Positions 43,621 to 54,867 of a stretch of 64,000 nt of DNA are shown piece by piece (position 1 is the first letter of the stretch; every line of letters starts with the position of its first letter). The stretch is from contig JAULSN010000011.1 of NCBI GenBank assembly GCA_033439765.1, positions 868,001 through 932,000 on the forward strand, written 5' to 3'. The notes below the pieces were generated by a model that was not told the origin of the DNA, did no database searches, and was given only the letters and a program-made list of their open reading frames with translations. Source of the DNA: Lasiosphaeria ovina. Its lineage: Eukaryota > Ascomycota > Sordariomycetes > Sordariales > Lasiosphaeriaceae. The translations under genes and the position numbers were made by a program.

Positions 43621-44394
43621 CCCCTTGAGCGACTGTCGCTGGAGGGCCTTGACGAGGGCGAGGCAGAGTTCGCCACGTCGAACTCTAGAGACATCAACTC
43701 GGTTAGGCCATGGACGACGGTGTCTACAGACCCCACGGACCCTTCCTCTTTAATGTCCATAACAGGCTCTGCCCTGGGTGTCGGGGCTGGCCTCACAGAA
43801 GTTCGAACGGACCCTTCCTCTTTAATGTCCATAACAGGCTCTGCCCTGGGTGTCGGGGCTGGCCTCACAGAAGTTTGAACGGCCTTCCCCTTATCGTCCA
43901 GGGGTGACGCCGAAAGGCTCAAGCGAGACATCATCTCGATTAGGCGATGGACGACCGTGTCTCCAGACCCCACGGACCCCTCCTCTTCAATGTCCACAAC
44001 AGGCTCTACCTCTTCAATGTCCATTTTCGCTTTATATACTGGGCCGTGGTAGACAGCGAGCTTGAGCCACTGGTTTGAGCGAGCCAATTCGTTCATGTCG
44101 GCGTGGGCGACTTCGTTTCGTTCGGCGTCCAACTTCATTGAAGAAGACATGTCCATTCTCGCTTTATAGACCGTGCTGTGGTAGAGTTGAATCAGGGCAG
44201 GGCCAGGAATGTCGACTTTTTGGTGTCTGGAGAGTTATCGAGGATTGCTGCGTGCTAATAGGACGAAGGGAGCAGTTGCAGTTGCTTGAAAAGGTGAAGG
44301 GAAAGGACAAAGCAAAAAACTGTGGTGGGAAAGCGCTCTGTGACTCCTTATACCGAGCGTCAAACCTTCCGGCCTTCATAGTTAGCTCTCGCAT
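43602..44394 (-). CDS. Unknown protein with tandem 24-aa repeat, 221 aa
   Basis: Model on the minus strand: exon 44394-44354 (MRELTMKAGRFDA) and exon 44226-43602. The 127-nt intron has a GTATAAGG donor and CTCCAG end, and its phase is correct. The protein contains two copies of a YHxxVYKAxMD motif and two exact-frame 24-residue repeats starting RTSVRPAPTPRAEPV. It ends Ser/Arg-rich. No domain is recognised. The 3' end overlaps the LUC7-like fragment on the other strand. Low complexity and the overlap with a remnant make its status as a working gene uncertain. Confidence 0.45.
43735..43880. repeat. 72-bp tandem repeat, two copies
   Basis: The two units (43735-43806 and 43807-43878) are almost identical and begin ACGGACCCTTCCTCTTTAAT. 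They encode the 24-aa repeat of the minus-strand gene. A third, weaker match lies near 43975-44030 (TCCTCTTCAATGTCCA). Confidence 0.9.
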
Positions 44395-45382
44395 TGCAGT
44401 CTGACGCCACCCGGCTAAGCCAACACCCGCCAGCCCGATAGCCGCCAGTCCAAACCATGTTTGGCCATCTCCCTGATCATTATCATTTCCTGATCATAGG
44501 AAGAGCAGTGCCTGAGTAGCGCCTGAGCAAGGTGGTAGTTGCTTTGCTTTTACTTTACTTCACTCACGGCGGAAGGGTTACATATTTGTGAGGACGATGA
44601 GGTAACGGCGAGGCAATGGTGATGGTAATATTACGGCTGTGGAACTAAACTGAGGACACTGCGGGTAAAGGCAATGCTGATATCACAATGTCCTAGAGCG
44701 CGCGCCGCTCTGTCTGCGCTAATTCTTTCCAGTCGGGAGAAATGGTCTTACATCGTTCATGCCATAGAACGCTAGTCTCCTACCGTCCACCAAGGTCTCG
44801 TTAGGGAACTGATTGGAGATGGTGCCAAGACCTAGGGCCCGACGTCAGCGCATCTTTCCGGATGGGGGAAGGAAAGAAAAAGAGAATATAACCCTCCACT
44901 GTGAAAATCGTTCCGCCAGGCTTACAGTCTCCAACCCAGTCTCCAACTCAATCTCTGACCAAGACGACGACGACGACGACGACATGGAGGGCGCTATCAG
45001 GAAGTCGTGGACGGTGCGCCAATGGCTCGCCACCTCCCTTCCAAACCCCCAACGGCAGCATCGGCAGTCTCACGGCCAACCCAACCCCTGACCGGCTCTA
45101 CGGTTATCCAAAGCTCGCCTTCACCTCGGCGCAACTGGTCACATTGCACGGGCTCTGTTAGACTAATAGTAGGTCATCAGAATGAAGAAGAAAAGAAGAT
45201 TCAGCTTCTTCTTGACTTCGCGTCTCTGATCCTCAATTGCCTCGTATTTCCTCTTCCTGTCCATCTCTTTGTCAAGGTCCTCGAACTTCTTCTTGTGGGT
45301 GGTGAGCTGCTTGTAGGACTGGTAGTCACCTAAGTCCCCTAATAGCTAGGTGACTGATAGCCAGTTGCAGCGGGCCTGGCAG

Positions 45383-45405
45383 CCCCCCCCCCCCCCCCCC
45401 CCCCC
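45383..45405 (+). repeat. Poly-C run of 23
   Basis: An uninterrupted C tract, unusual in length. It is prone to slippage and to sequencing-length error. Confidence 0.9.
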
Positions 45406-46189
45406 GAGTCCCTGTTGGCGGGCTTGCAACTCAGCCAGCCAGTCCCCGAGCCTGACCCTGACGACCTCTATTTAATATATGCTTTTTTTTTCCTTTTCTT
45501 CTTCTTCTTCGACTACTGCGCCGTCAACCCCCCCGCCCCGCCTGAGTGGCACTTGAGTCTTTAAGATCTTGAAAGGGCGTTCTGTTGCGAGGGCTCAAGC
45601 GTCTGGTCTGAGCCACTTACTGGTGATAAGTAGCAATGTCCGTATCGGTCTGTGAAACTTCCACTGCGATTAAAGCGTTAAGTACGATGGGGATACCCCT
45701 AGCCTAGCGATATATCCATACAGCTAGATGCTCAAGGAAACTTGAGGTTTATGATAAGAGGTATAGCAATCACGTAGAAGCAACACAATAGGCTCGTCGG
45801 GTCGTAATTAGCTATTATCTCAAAAAATAAACCACACCCGCATGCCATTAATTACTACTATGATAAGATCTTGAACGGATGCTGAGTAATTGGAGTCTTA
45901 ATTAGACAGTCCGGAGAAGAGATCCAAAAGATAATAGCAGCTGAATCACAGCCCCTTCCCTCAATATGAGCCACACCAACCGCGGCAATGCGCAGCAGTG
46001 TTAATATCTGCAGGAGAGTCAATGGCTAGTGCCTATTCCAGACGGGCCAGACCTGCGGCCACGAATTTTCCCCGTATTTCAGGCGCGATCATCCAATAGC
46101 GTTGGCCGTTCCCGATTATCGGGTGCCTCGCCAAGATCTTTAGCTTTAGGGCTGATGCTTAACCCCTGATCGGCTTTCGCCCAGAAAGA

Positions 46190-46279
46190 CCAAGACCAAC
46201 CTTGGCACGGCCGCGACTTGGAAACTAGCGTTTTGGTTTGCCAACCCGGCCGTGCCAAACCCCGGCCCCTCGGTCTTGG
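46190..46279. repeat. Imperfect long inverted repeat
   Basis: CCAAGACC (46190-46197) pairs with GGTCTTGG (46272-46279), and TTGGCACGGCCG (46202-46213) pairs with CGGCCGTGCCAA (46247-46258). The arms surround a 33-bp loop, with an unpaired insertion in the right arm. Confidence 0.75.
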
Positions 46280-46537
46280 CCTTCGGACGAGATAGACCGC
46301 ATGCGTGTGATTGGCGAGAGTACTATTTCTTGCCCCCGAGGGTCTAGACTCCTGCTAGGCTAGAATGGATCAGGGTAGGCAAGGACTGCGAGAGAGGGCG
46401 ATCAAGGTTCGGTTGTTGGTCCCAGGCATGGATATAAGTATATTCGGAATCCTGGGCAGCCCGTGGCTTGCTTTGGCAAAGAACACCCTGACTTGCCGTG
46501 ACTTTTTTTTACCACTTCCATCTCAACAGCAAACAAG

Positions 46538-47232
46538 ATGTCTCTTCGGTCCCTTTTCCTCGCCGCCACCGTCCTGGTGCTTGCGAGCGTCGCTTCGGCC
46601 GCAATCGGGACCATCTGCCGCAACCAAGAGTAGCCCCCCCCCCCCCCCCCCGCAAATAATTAGCCTTCGGGCTTTTCGGTGCTGACGACAATCGCTTCTT
46701 ACAGTCCGTACATATCGTGCACTGTCTCAATTGTGCAGGCCGTGACTCCGCAGTGCGAGGCCTACAGCGACAAGGCCGTGGCGACGTCGTGCCTGTGCAG
46801 CACGCTGAGCCTGCACAAGAGGTAAAATACCTCCCCGTATCCCCGTTCTACTTGATTAATCAAGGCGTGCTGACTTGGCCCCCTTTCCCCCCCAGCTGCT
46901 ACGAGAAACTGTGCACGACAAGCGACAGCTTCATCGACATCTTCAACACCATGTTCAACTCCAAGAGCTGCCCCAACGCGCCCGCGCTCCAGACGCCCGT
47001 CTACACCACGCGCCCGCTGCAGACCGACGCGCCCGCCGCCACCACGCCGGCAGCGACCGGGCAGACCCCGGCCGGAACGTCTGCCGGCGCGGCGAGCACG
47101 ACCACGAGCAAGAGCGGCGCGGGAGCCCAGGGCGGCCCTGCCGTCTTCCGTGGGGCGGTGGGCGGAGACTTGGTGTTTCTGGCTGTTGCTGGCGTTGTCG
47201 GGGGCGTTGCGCTGTTTGGCGCCCTTCTTTGA
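46538..47232 (+). CDS. CFEM-like Cys-rich GPI-anchored protein, 181 aa
   Basis: Model: exons 46538-46629, 46705-46821 and 46896-47232; all phases agree. The signal peptide is MSLRSLFLAATVLVLASVASA. The mature N-terminal domain carries eight Cys (TIC, ISC, PQC, TSCLC, SCYEKLC, KSC), as in CFEM-type small Cys-rich proteins, although the exact CFEM spacing should be checked. A Thr/Ala/Pro/Ser stalk follows (about 100-145). The C-terminus is hydrophobic (VFLAVAGVVGGVALFGALL) after a small-residue region, a classical GPI-anchor signal. It would therefore be a substrate of the GPI transamidase whose GPI16 subunit is also encoded here. CFEM proteins can bind haem or act in walls and host contact. 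Intron 1 contains an 18-bp poly-C run (46634-46651) beside the donor. Confidence 0.82.
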
Positions 47233-47767
47233 GGTTGCTGCAATCGTCGGGGGGCTGGAAGGACGGGTGAGGGGGGTTGCGTGAGAACGGGTGGCGTTGT
47301 TGAGACTTTACATGTAACTAGGGAGTCAGAGGTGTTTGGTGGGAGAGTTGGTTGTAGAGAAAATATAGAAAGCATATTGAGTTGCACTTTGAGTGTTGTT
47401 TCTCAGGCAACCTGCGTAACGACGCGATCGGGTCAATCTCATATCTTGACGGTACCTACTAACAGCGGATGACGACAAGATATGCCCATGCGGTGTTACA
47501 CGACATGCAGCAGAGATCTCCACGTGACTCGATCTCTGCGGCGGCATATGTGGTGGCTGAGCAATGAGCACGGAGTGCCTGCATGACTGCCTTGCCACGT
47601 CTTTGGATGGCCCGCACCTCTCGCTGGCTGCGACAATTCGACCCATCTCCCAAACAAGAATAGTCCTGTCATCCTCGCCAAGACTCGATGTCGTTCCCCT
47701 AAATTCTCGAACAGGGGGGCAGCGCAGTGATACCCAACCCAGCAGCCAAGAATCCCCAATCCCAGCC
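47233..47767. other. Intergenic, no gene seen
   Basis: About 535 bp. The frame of the next gene is open for 68 codons before its chosen start and includes an earlier ATG at 47564, but that extension does not look protein-like. Confidence 0.5.
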
Positions 47768-48385
47768 ATGACCACAGCGCGGGCAGAAATCCTCGACGCC
47801 TTCTGCGTCCCAGACGATCCCATCTACAGCGCCAGCGCCAGCGCCAGCGCCAGCGAGCCGGCCGCACGGGACTGGTCACTGCGGCTCCGCGCGCCACTCA
47901 AGCCCGCTCTGCTGTGCCGCGACCCTGGCTTCGCCGAGTGGCGCGTCAACGCGCGCACCTACGGCCGCGCGGCCGCGCCCGGCGACGCGAGGTTCAGCTC
48001 CGCCGTCCGCACGCTCGTCGGCGTGCACCCGCGCTTCCCGGCGCTGCTGCTCGACCCCGGCGGCACGGCGGAAGGCGACAAGCGCGTCCTGGGAGAGGCC
48101 GCGCTCGACTCGGACTCGCTGCCGGGCGGGGGTGTGGCGGGCGGTGCTGGGGGGCCTCTGCTGGATGCGGTGGGAGTCTTTTGTCTGCCACTGCGCGACC
48201 AAGTGGATGCCGGCTTGGGTGGAGGGCAGGGAGATGGACACGTCGTGTGTCTGCTGCTTGTCCCGCAGCGCCCGGGCTCCACGTCGTATGTGCGCGTTGG
48301 GCTGGGGTTTGTCCAGGACACGGGGTGGTTTGGCGAGGAGGGAGACGGGTATGATGGGCAGCCGGTCGATTGTGAGATTGTTTGA
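47768..48385 (+). CDS. Orphan HET-type C-terminal region, 205 aa
   Basis: A single open frame from the ATG at 47768. An SASASASASEP run (GCCAGC repeat) is followed by PALLCRDPGFAEWRV. The C-terminus reads HVVCLLLVPQRPGSTSYVRV-GLGFVQDTGWF and ends CEIV. The pattern (LLLV, then YVRVG.G...WF) is that of the C-terminal part of HET-domain proteins. No HET domain is found upstream. It is either a detached tail or a small gene derived from one. Confidence in the HET link is moderate. Confidence 0.5.
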   Translation: MTTARAEILDAFCVPDDPIYSASASASASEPAARDWSLRLRAPLKPALLCRDPGFAEWRVNARTYGRAAAPGDARFSSAVRTLVGVHPRFPALLLDPGGTAEGDKRVLGEAALDSDSLPGGGVAGGAGGPLLDAVGVFCLPLRDQVDAGLGGGQGDGHVVCLLLVPQRPGSTSYVRVGLGFVQDTGWFGEEGDGYDGQPVDCEIV

Positions 48386-49589
48386 GGGCTGGGGGATTGG
48401 TTGGTCGGTTGTTGGGCTTTACTGGCATCGCTGCCTTTCTTTGCCCTCTGTGGTTGTTGTCCTGCTAAACTTTGTGCTGCGTGGAAATAGAAACACTCAC
48501 TGAATATCATGGACTTAATAGACCCAATCAAAATTGAATGCTTGCTCTACCGTGATTGCTTTTCGAGTTGGGAGCCAACGATGAATGAGCTGGTTGGTGC
48601 GCGGTTTGTTGATTCCAGCCTGGAAGTCGGCGGTCACTGGCATTGCCAATAAGTCCCAGTAATTACCACGCTACACATGAAATTAAACCGTGGACATGGC
48701 CCTGGGACGGGCGGTAAAACATGTTTGAGTCCAAACAGAAATAGGGCCATGTGGTTTTGATATATAGGGACCGTGTCTGACAGACACCCTCTGACCTCTT
48801 CAAGTCCCTAATAGTTGGACTCAACTTGGTATATACGGAAATATTCTCTTGCAATTAAGTACGGCCCATCTAGTATATAATCTGTACTATTATTCACTAC
48901 CTAAAATTTCACCTACGCATCTGGTGTGGCGGCTCTCTTTCCCACCGATTTGCGCTAAATATTCCACCCCCAAAGGTCTTTGGAACAACAAGGCTGTGGC
49001 CCATAGCAACCCACTATTCAGGGATTTCCGAACTTAAACGCAATAAACAAAACAGCACCCGGCTCACCAACACAATTCCCTACTCGCTCGCGTCCAGGAA
49101 AGCTTCGCCCGGCTCCTTCCACCGTCAACAATATGCCTATAGCCAGCTCCAGTTCCCGGAACACTTCCGGAATCAAGGCGTCACACAGAGAATTAGTGAC
49201 TATATCTGCGTCCCAGTCTCCACCCGTCATACAGGCAGATTTACTGGCTATTTTTTCCAGTAGGAATCGTGGAGCTGCTAGGAGAATAGCTATATGAATC
49301 AGTATAGGTAAACAAAATACAGGGGCCATGTTCTCATGCAAGCCATACAAAACATCGGATTCTCTTTCAGACACAGCACGACCATTCGGCATGGCTATCG
49401 TTGTAATTATTCAGTCGATACGTTCCGCCCAGGACTCCTGAGGCGCCAGGACTATTTAAACCGAGTCTCATACCGGTCTTTTTCATTTTCCATACGCGCG
49501 CTAGGAAGTCTTTTCGGTAACATACTTGCCAGGACTTTTACCAAAAGTTATTGCCATTTCCCTAAGCTACACTCAACGCTAAAGCTAAT
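48386..49589. other. Intergenic, partly AT-rich
   Basis: About 1.2 kb; 48650-49000 is distinctly AT-rich. No supportable gene. Confidence 0.55.
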
Positions 49590-50117
49590 ATGGCTTCCAC
49601 CAACGCCACCAACGCCGCCGACCCCAATAAGCCTTCTGTTGCGCGCGATGTTGCCCAATACCGGAAGGACACCAAGACCTTCGAGAACTGGCTCTTTTTG
49701 GTTTCCGACGAGATTATCCGTACGAACCCCACCGAGATGAAGCCTTCGGATCCCCATATCGGTGACCACACCACCCGTGACTGGGCTCCCCGGTCCCGTT
49801 TGGTTATTCAGTTCCGGCAATCGGTGCCTTCATACATCCTGCCGACCATCAAGTCGGCCTTCGAGACCCGACAGAAGGTCTACAATTTATACAAGGCAAC
49901 GGACGGTAATATAGCACATGAAGACAGGCAACATCGGTTCTTCATTCGGTCCCTGACCGAGAGCTTCAATATTCTCGGTGGACCCGAGTGGGTTAGGAAG
50001 CGGGAGGCTCGCAGGCAAGCTGCTATTGCTGCCGCTACTCCCCAGGATGACGGCTGGACTGATGCCAGCATGGCCACAAAGAAGAGCCGGCACCGCATCG
50101 GTGTGCACCGTAAGTAA
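49590..50117 (+). CDS. Hypothetical protein, 175 aa
   Basis: A single frame from the ATG at 49590 (MASTNATNAADPNKPSVARD). The centre (FENWLFLVSDEIIRTNPTEM, then QFRQSVPSYILPTIKSAFET) looks folded and helical. The C-terminus is basic (KKSRHRIGVHRK). A GTAAGT at 50113 and a CTAACCATTGCAG end at 50198 allow an alternative last exon (LSADFFFLC). No family is recognised. Gene status is plausible from composition. Confidence 0.5.
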   Translation: MASTNATNAADPNKPSVARDVAQYRKDTKTFENWLFLVSDEIIRTNPTEMKPSDPHIGDHTTRDWAPRSRLVIQFRQSVPSYILPTIKSAFETRQKVYNLYKATDGNIAHEDRQHRFFIRSLTESFNILGGPEWVRKREARRQAAIAAATPQDDGWTDASMATKKSRHRIGVHRK

Positions 50118-52038
50118 CTCCTCATCGCCCCCACCCCAACATACCCCACCCCCCTGACCCCCCTGACATGGAAGCACCCATTCGCTAACCATTGCAGTAT
50201 CGGCAGATTTCTTTTTCTTGTGTACCAACATTCCCCTACTTAGACTAGACCTAGGACAATACACGCACCTCCCTCCTGCTCGAGAGGGAAGGGTAGCCAA
50301 ACATAACATGTCCCTATTTTCCCTTGCCTATGTGATCGATGTGTGACTTGTATGAAATAGTTAGAATTTTGTTAATCATGACTGGTATGGACAAAGAACT
50401 GGTTGTCTGCCAAGAACAGGTTGCCATTGTAACCGCTGGACTGAATTTGGATCAACAAGATTCCCTCACGGCAGATTGGCATGTGAACAATGTCGACGCA
50501 CTTGATCGACGTCCACCGCTACGTCACAAGAATTATGGCGTTGATGGCACCCTACTATGCTATGCTCCGAACAACTAACCGTTTGGAGGGTGCCTGTAAC
50601 ACGACTTGTGTGTGTGTCCACCCCCAAACTTCCCAGAAGAACGTTCGAGGGTGGCATTGACCAGAGGGCGCATAGTAAGGGAGTAATTAATCACGCGGCG
50701 TGCAGAAACTCGGCTCCTTGCCAATCACAACGGTAGTGAAGGTCTTGGATCTTGGACACTATGTAATGATTGGTCTTTCTTCATTTCTTTGTTCTCTTTG
50801 TTCATCAAAAAAATGAAACAGGGAAAGAATAGGAACAAAGAAACAATTCCGAACGGCATACGCAGCCCACGGTGCGCAATGTAACAGACACCGTGTGCCG
50901 GTCCAGCAGTGAAGATAGATGGACCACAGACGCCACATTGCCTCTCGATGGAGTTCCAGTCTCCTCCTCTTCAGCCGGCTGTGTCCCTCGCAACAGACAG
51001 CTGAGAGCTGATGTGTCCCTCCTCTTTCGTCACCGAGTCTGAATGATGAAGAGCTATGGTTTCGAGCCAACAAGGTAGCAACCCTTCAATAATTCAAGCG
51101 CGGCAGCTCCAAGGAGATAAGTTTCAGCTGGCCCGATATTTGAGAAGCAAACTGAACTGTGATTCTAGCGGTGTGGGAGCTCACAGATTCAGTGCAACGG
51201 TGATATCAAGTCGCAATTGGTAGGAAGGGATGTAATTTCGGCTATCTGCCTCCTGCCTTGTCCATGGCCATGCGTCAGCGTTGGAAATTACATATAGTCA
51301 CCCATATCTACGGTGGCAGTTCTATCACCATGATAGGGGTTAGGAAGAATGTGCGGGCCATCTGGACGAGGGGCGTTATGGTCCAGGGCATTTGAAAGCT
51401 TGGAATGAGACCCCGCGGAGTTTAGTTTCGAGTTTAATTTCTTAATTTGCATACTACGTTAAGCTTCACAGAAGATTTCCAATTTAGCAGCCAAGCATTT
51501 AGATAGCAAACAACTAGGTAAAGTTGTTGATGTCGTGACGTGTTGGCCGCGGGGGTGGCTAGCTGAGTTTCCAACAACAGCACGCGAAGCCTGGATATCT
51601 CACCGTGCATCTGTTCGAGTGCAACATAAAGGCGTTGGATTTGTCTTCAAATTTGGCTAGGTGGTGACATTTTAGTGTCGTATTCCACATGTTGCTGCAT
51701 TCGTGGCTAGCTGAGTTCCCGGCCAAGAGGAAGTCCGGCCGGTTGAAGATGTCCAAGTCTGATTAGCTCGCCGCATAGGACTGCTCGAGGCAAGGCCGGC
51801 CGCAGAGAAGCGATGCTTGAACTTGCAAGGAGTGTCTGTACGCTCAGAATGGCTTCACAACTTGGCGAAGGGGCTCTTGCTGCTCGCTGGAAGTAGCTAT
51901 ATAAGATCTCCATCTTGCCCACTTGCACATTGTCTTGATCAGCACACAAACACACTCGCACAAACTTCTGCAGTTGACACCCAATTTACATTCCAAACCT
52001 TGACAGCTCACTTTCCCCGACACTCAACAACAGTCACA
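50118..52038. other. Intergenic, 1.9 kb, no supportable gene
   Basis: No recognisable coding region. GTGGCTAGCTGAGTT occurs twice (near 51555 and 51704), a small direct repeat about 150 bp apart. Confidence 0.5.
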
Positions 52039-52684
52039 ATGTTCAAGCTCATGCCGAGTCGCGAGACGCCCTCGTACCGCGGCGTGGGGCCGCCCGTATC
52101 GCAACTTGCATCGTACCCGCTGCTGCCAGCCGGAACGAAGCCCATCTTCGAGCTCAAAGAGCGAGGGACGCGTTTGGCGCTGACCGGGCCAAGCAGTTAT
52201 GAGTAGCCAATCCGGCGCTATAGGTAATTATTCCAACACTAACCACTGGCCAACGCAGCAAAGTTATCACGGCCCTCTTCAACTCCAAGGAGGCCGGCGA
52301 GCCGTGGCTCAAGATGCGCGGCAACCCCGTGTTTGTGCACCTCGCGCGGTTCCCCGACGTGCCATTAACCTGTAGGTCCTGAAGGAGTCATAAAGGTCCG
52401 TACCCACCTTACGACCCAGACTAAACCTCCAGCAAAGAGTCTTGTGAAACTGACTTGCCGCCGCGCCTAACTAACAGAACAACTACTTTTGGGTGCGCGA
52501 AGAGATCGAGGGCCGGCAGGGGCGCATCGAGACCATCCCGGCCGACGAGCTGGGCACCAAGCTGTACGAGCAGCAGCGGCTCGACAAGCACAAGTCGTAC
52601 TTCTCGGGGCCCTACGCCGACTACTCTATCCATTCACTCGTTACGACTTTCCAGACCGTAGCACGTGAGCGCACGCCACATTGA
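52039..52684 (+). CDS. Hypothetical protein, about 156 aa
   Basis: Model: exons 52039-52202, 52259-52358 and 52478-52684. The first junction is secure: the GTAGCC donor and CTAACC branch remove an in-frame TAG, giving YDKVITALFNSKEAGEPWL. The second uses a weak GTGCCA donor, because the stronger GTAGGT at 52372 does not fit the phase of the clearly protein-like last exon (NNYFWVREEIEGRQGRIE). The protein has no signal peptide or membrane segment. No family is recognised. Its 3' end is 88 bp from the 3' end of the minus-strand HET gene. Confidence 0.5.
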
Positions 52685-52772
52685 AGTGAAAGTCTAGAAG
52701 GTCTGTTTCGAGCACAGAGAGCGTCCAGCACCCGGCAATACTAACAGCGCAACTGTCCCAAAACACCACACG

Positions 52773-54506
52773 TCAAGAACTCGCCGGCTGGTGCGGCTCC
52801 GTCAAGGTGGGCACATATCGCACGCGGACCTTACCGACCGACGCCCAGCTCCACGACGGCGCGACGCGGCGCCGCGTGTCAGCATCATTGACCTCGCGCT
52901 CGTCATTGACGGCCACGTACCACGCCAGCCCGGACACCAGGTCCTCCCTCCACAGGCCCGCCAGGTACGAGGTGCCGTGGCCCTGCGCGAACATGGCCGA
53001 CAGCCGGCCCAGCGCCTGCAGCGTGTCGCCGGCGTTGGTCAGCTGCTTGTTGCTATACTCTTCGACCAGCGCGTACCACGCGTCGAAGTGGTTGGCGCGC
53101 CGCCGCGGCAGCCTCCCACCATCTGCAGACTCGGGCGCCAGCATCTCCTGCGGCGCGAACAGCCGCATGCGCATGGCCTCGACGTTGCCCATGACCCTGC
53201 CGCGCTCGCGTGCCAGCGCGCCATCGCTCGCCAGCGCGGCAAAAGCCAGGGGCAGGCGCCGCGGCCGCGGGACCGGCACCGTCTCGCGCGCCGTCATCTG
53301 CATGCACTCCCAGGCGACCTGGGCGCCGGCAAACACGAGCGCGCGCGACGACAGCACCTCCTCCTGGAGGACCCAGCCGCGCGCAGCAAGAAAGTCGGGC
53401 CCGTTGGCGACGCCGGCGAGGGTCGCGGCGCGGGCGACCGCGATTCCGGGCGCCGACACGACTATATCTACCCTACACGGCCTTAGCACCCCCCTGCCGG
53501 AGGGCGAAGCAGGCGCAAACAGCCCGCCGTGCGCGCTGGCGGCGCCCTGCGCGGCCAGCGTCATCTCGGCGCAGCGGTACACGTCGCCCATGCGGGCCAG
53601 CTCGCGCGCCACGTCAGCCTCATCATCCTGCACGATGCACAGCGCGTCGATCCACAGCCACCCGTACCCGAGCGCGCGCGCCGCGTGCGCCGCGTCGCGG
53701 AACGTGCGGGGCAGGGCCGACCCGGCAATTCCGGCCGCCCGGAGCGTCGCCACGTTTTCGCGCAGCGTGAGGAAGCGTTCGCCCGCGCCCCACGCGTAGC
53801 TCAGTGCTACGTACGGCGGCGCGCTGGATGTGGTGTCTGTTGTTGTGGGCGGCGTGGGGCCGGTTTCGACCAGGAACAGCCGGTCGGGGTCGGTCACGTC
53901 CAGCAACCGCGTGGGCAGCGAGGCTAGTGGCGACGAGCCCGCGCTGGCGAGCCTGCATGCGCTGTGGTTGCGGAGGCACTCGTCCCGCCAGAGCCGAGCG
54001 AGTTGGATGTTGGCTACGGGGTTGTGGGAGGTGGCGACACCTTGTTGCTGCGCGGCCGACTGGCGGCCGCGGGCATGGTTTTCAAGCGCAGTAGCATATG
54101 CCTCTATTTTTTTTTGCGCACGTTGAGTTCAGCAGGCAAGTTTCATGTGGCGGGCGGCATGTGGGTGAGGTATCGCACCTGGAAGCTCTCGAATCTCATC
54201 CAAGATGGCGTTGCCGAGCCTGCTGATGATGCCGACCGACCGCAGGCCATTGGCCACGGCAGCCCGTCCGCCCGAGACGCTGAACCGCAGCACGACATAT
54301 GCGCCGAGCTCGTCGCAGACGGGGCTGGCCGTCTCGACGTCGCCCAGCTGCGAGCGCACCAGGCTGCAGAAGCGGCATCCGTCGGCGATTGCTTCAAGCA
54401 GCGATTGTCTCGTTGTGTGGAGAACGTATGTCGTTGCCCCGGCGAGCAGCGGGTGCGACGAGGCGGGTGTTTGGAAATGGATGGCCTGACATCTGGCGCA
54501 CAGCAT
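52773..54506 (-). CDS. HET-domain protein, intact, 552 aa
   Basis: Model on the minus strand: exons 54506-54179 and 54103-52773; the phase is correct. The N-terminal exon holds MLCARCQAIHFQ and LLEAIADGCRFCSLVRSQLG, the Cys-containing region common before fungal HET domains. After the intron, LPTRLLDVTD leads into the HET domain: YVALSYAWGAGERF, YGWLWIDALCIVQDDEAD, then RGWVLQEEVLSSRALVF. The C-terminal part includes SYLAGLWREDLVSGLAWYV and APSWSWASVGKVRV, both standard for the family. No lesion is seen. HET proteins are sensors or executors of non-self recognition and programmed cell death. The intron ends in nine A followed by TAG rather than a pyrimidine tract. The gene is divergent from the next HET gene, sharing a 654-bp intergenic region. 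Confidence 0.88.
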
Positions 54507-54574
54507 CGTGGCGTTTGCCGCCGCTTGACCCTCAAGTTGCGTGGAGATTTCCACTTTCCGAGCAGGCTGCAAGT

Positions 54575-54867
54575 GCACTGCAATTTTAGCATCCAAAGAG
54601 GATATATTGGAGCCTGAGGCATCAACTTTCTTGGTGCGTGACCTTTGTATCCAACAGTGGACTGCATGTGCACTGCAATTTTAACTTCAACGAAGGCAGT
54701 AGAGAACTCAATAGGGAAATGCGGTGAACGATCACCTAATTTGGGAAACACTGCAATTTTAGCGTCAACAAAGGCAGCAAGGAGCTCGATAGGGAAATAC
54801 GGTGAACACTGCAATTCTAGGTAGCATCTGAAGAGGGTAGATATGTGAACAGCCTCAGGCATCAAGC
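54575..54867. repeat. Cluster of CACTGCAATTTTA repeats in the shared HET promoter
   Basis: Four related units begin CACTGCAATTTTA or CACTGCAATTCTA, at about 54575, 54670, 54749 and 54807. Two continue with a GCATC...AGAGG block and end GCCT(G/C)AGGCATCAA. The middle two share GGCAG, then GA(A/G)CTC(A/G)ATAGGGAAAT and CGGTGAAC. They lie between the two divergent HET genes. Confidence 0.85.

Larger units (their letters stand above)
44395..46537. other. Intergenic, 2.1 kb, no supportable gene
   Basis: It contains AT-richer DNA (about 45650-45960), a 23-bp poly-C run and a long imperfect hairpin near 46190-46279. A plus-strand frame near 44.8-45.1 kb has an Asp run but no ATG and no domain. Confidence 0.5.

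Noticed and set aside
44813..45091. A plus-strand frame with an Asp run (DDDDDDD)
   Set aside because: No ATG start; the run comes from a GAC microsatellite; nothing else is protein-like.
50759..51073. A 104-codon minus-strand frame with many aromatic residues
   Set aside because: No ATG start, no recognisable family, and it lies in an otherwise empty 1.9-kb region.
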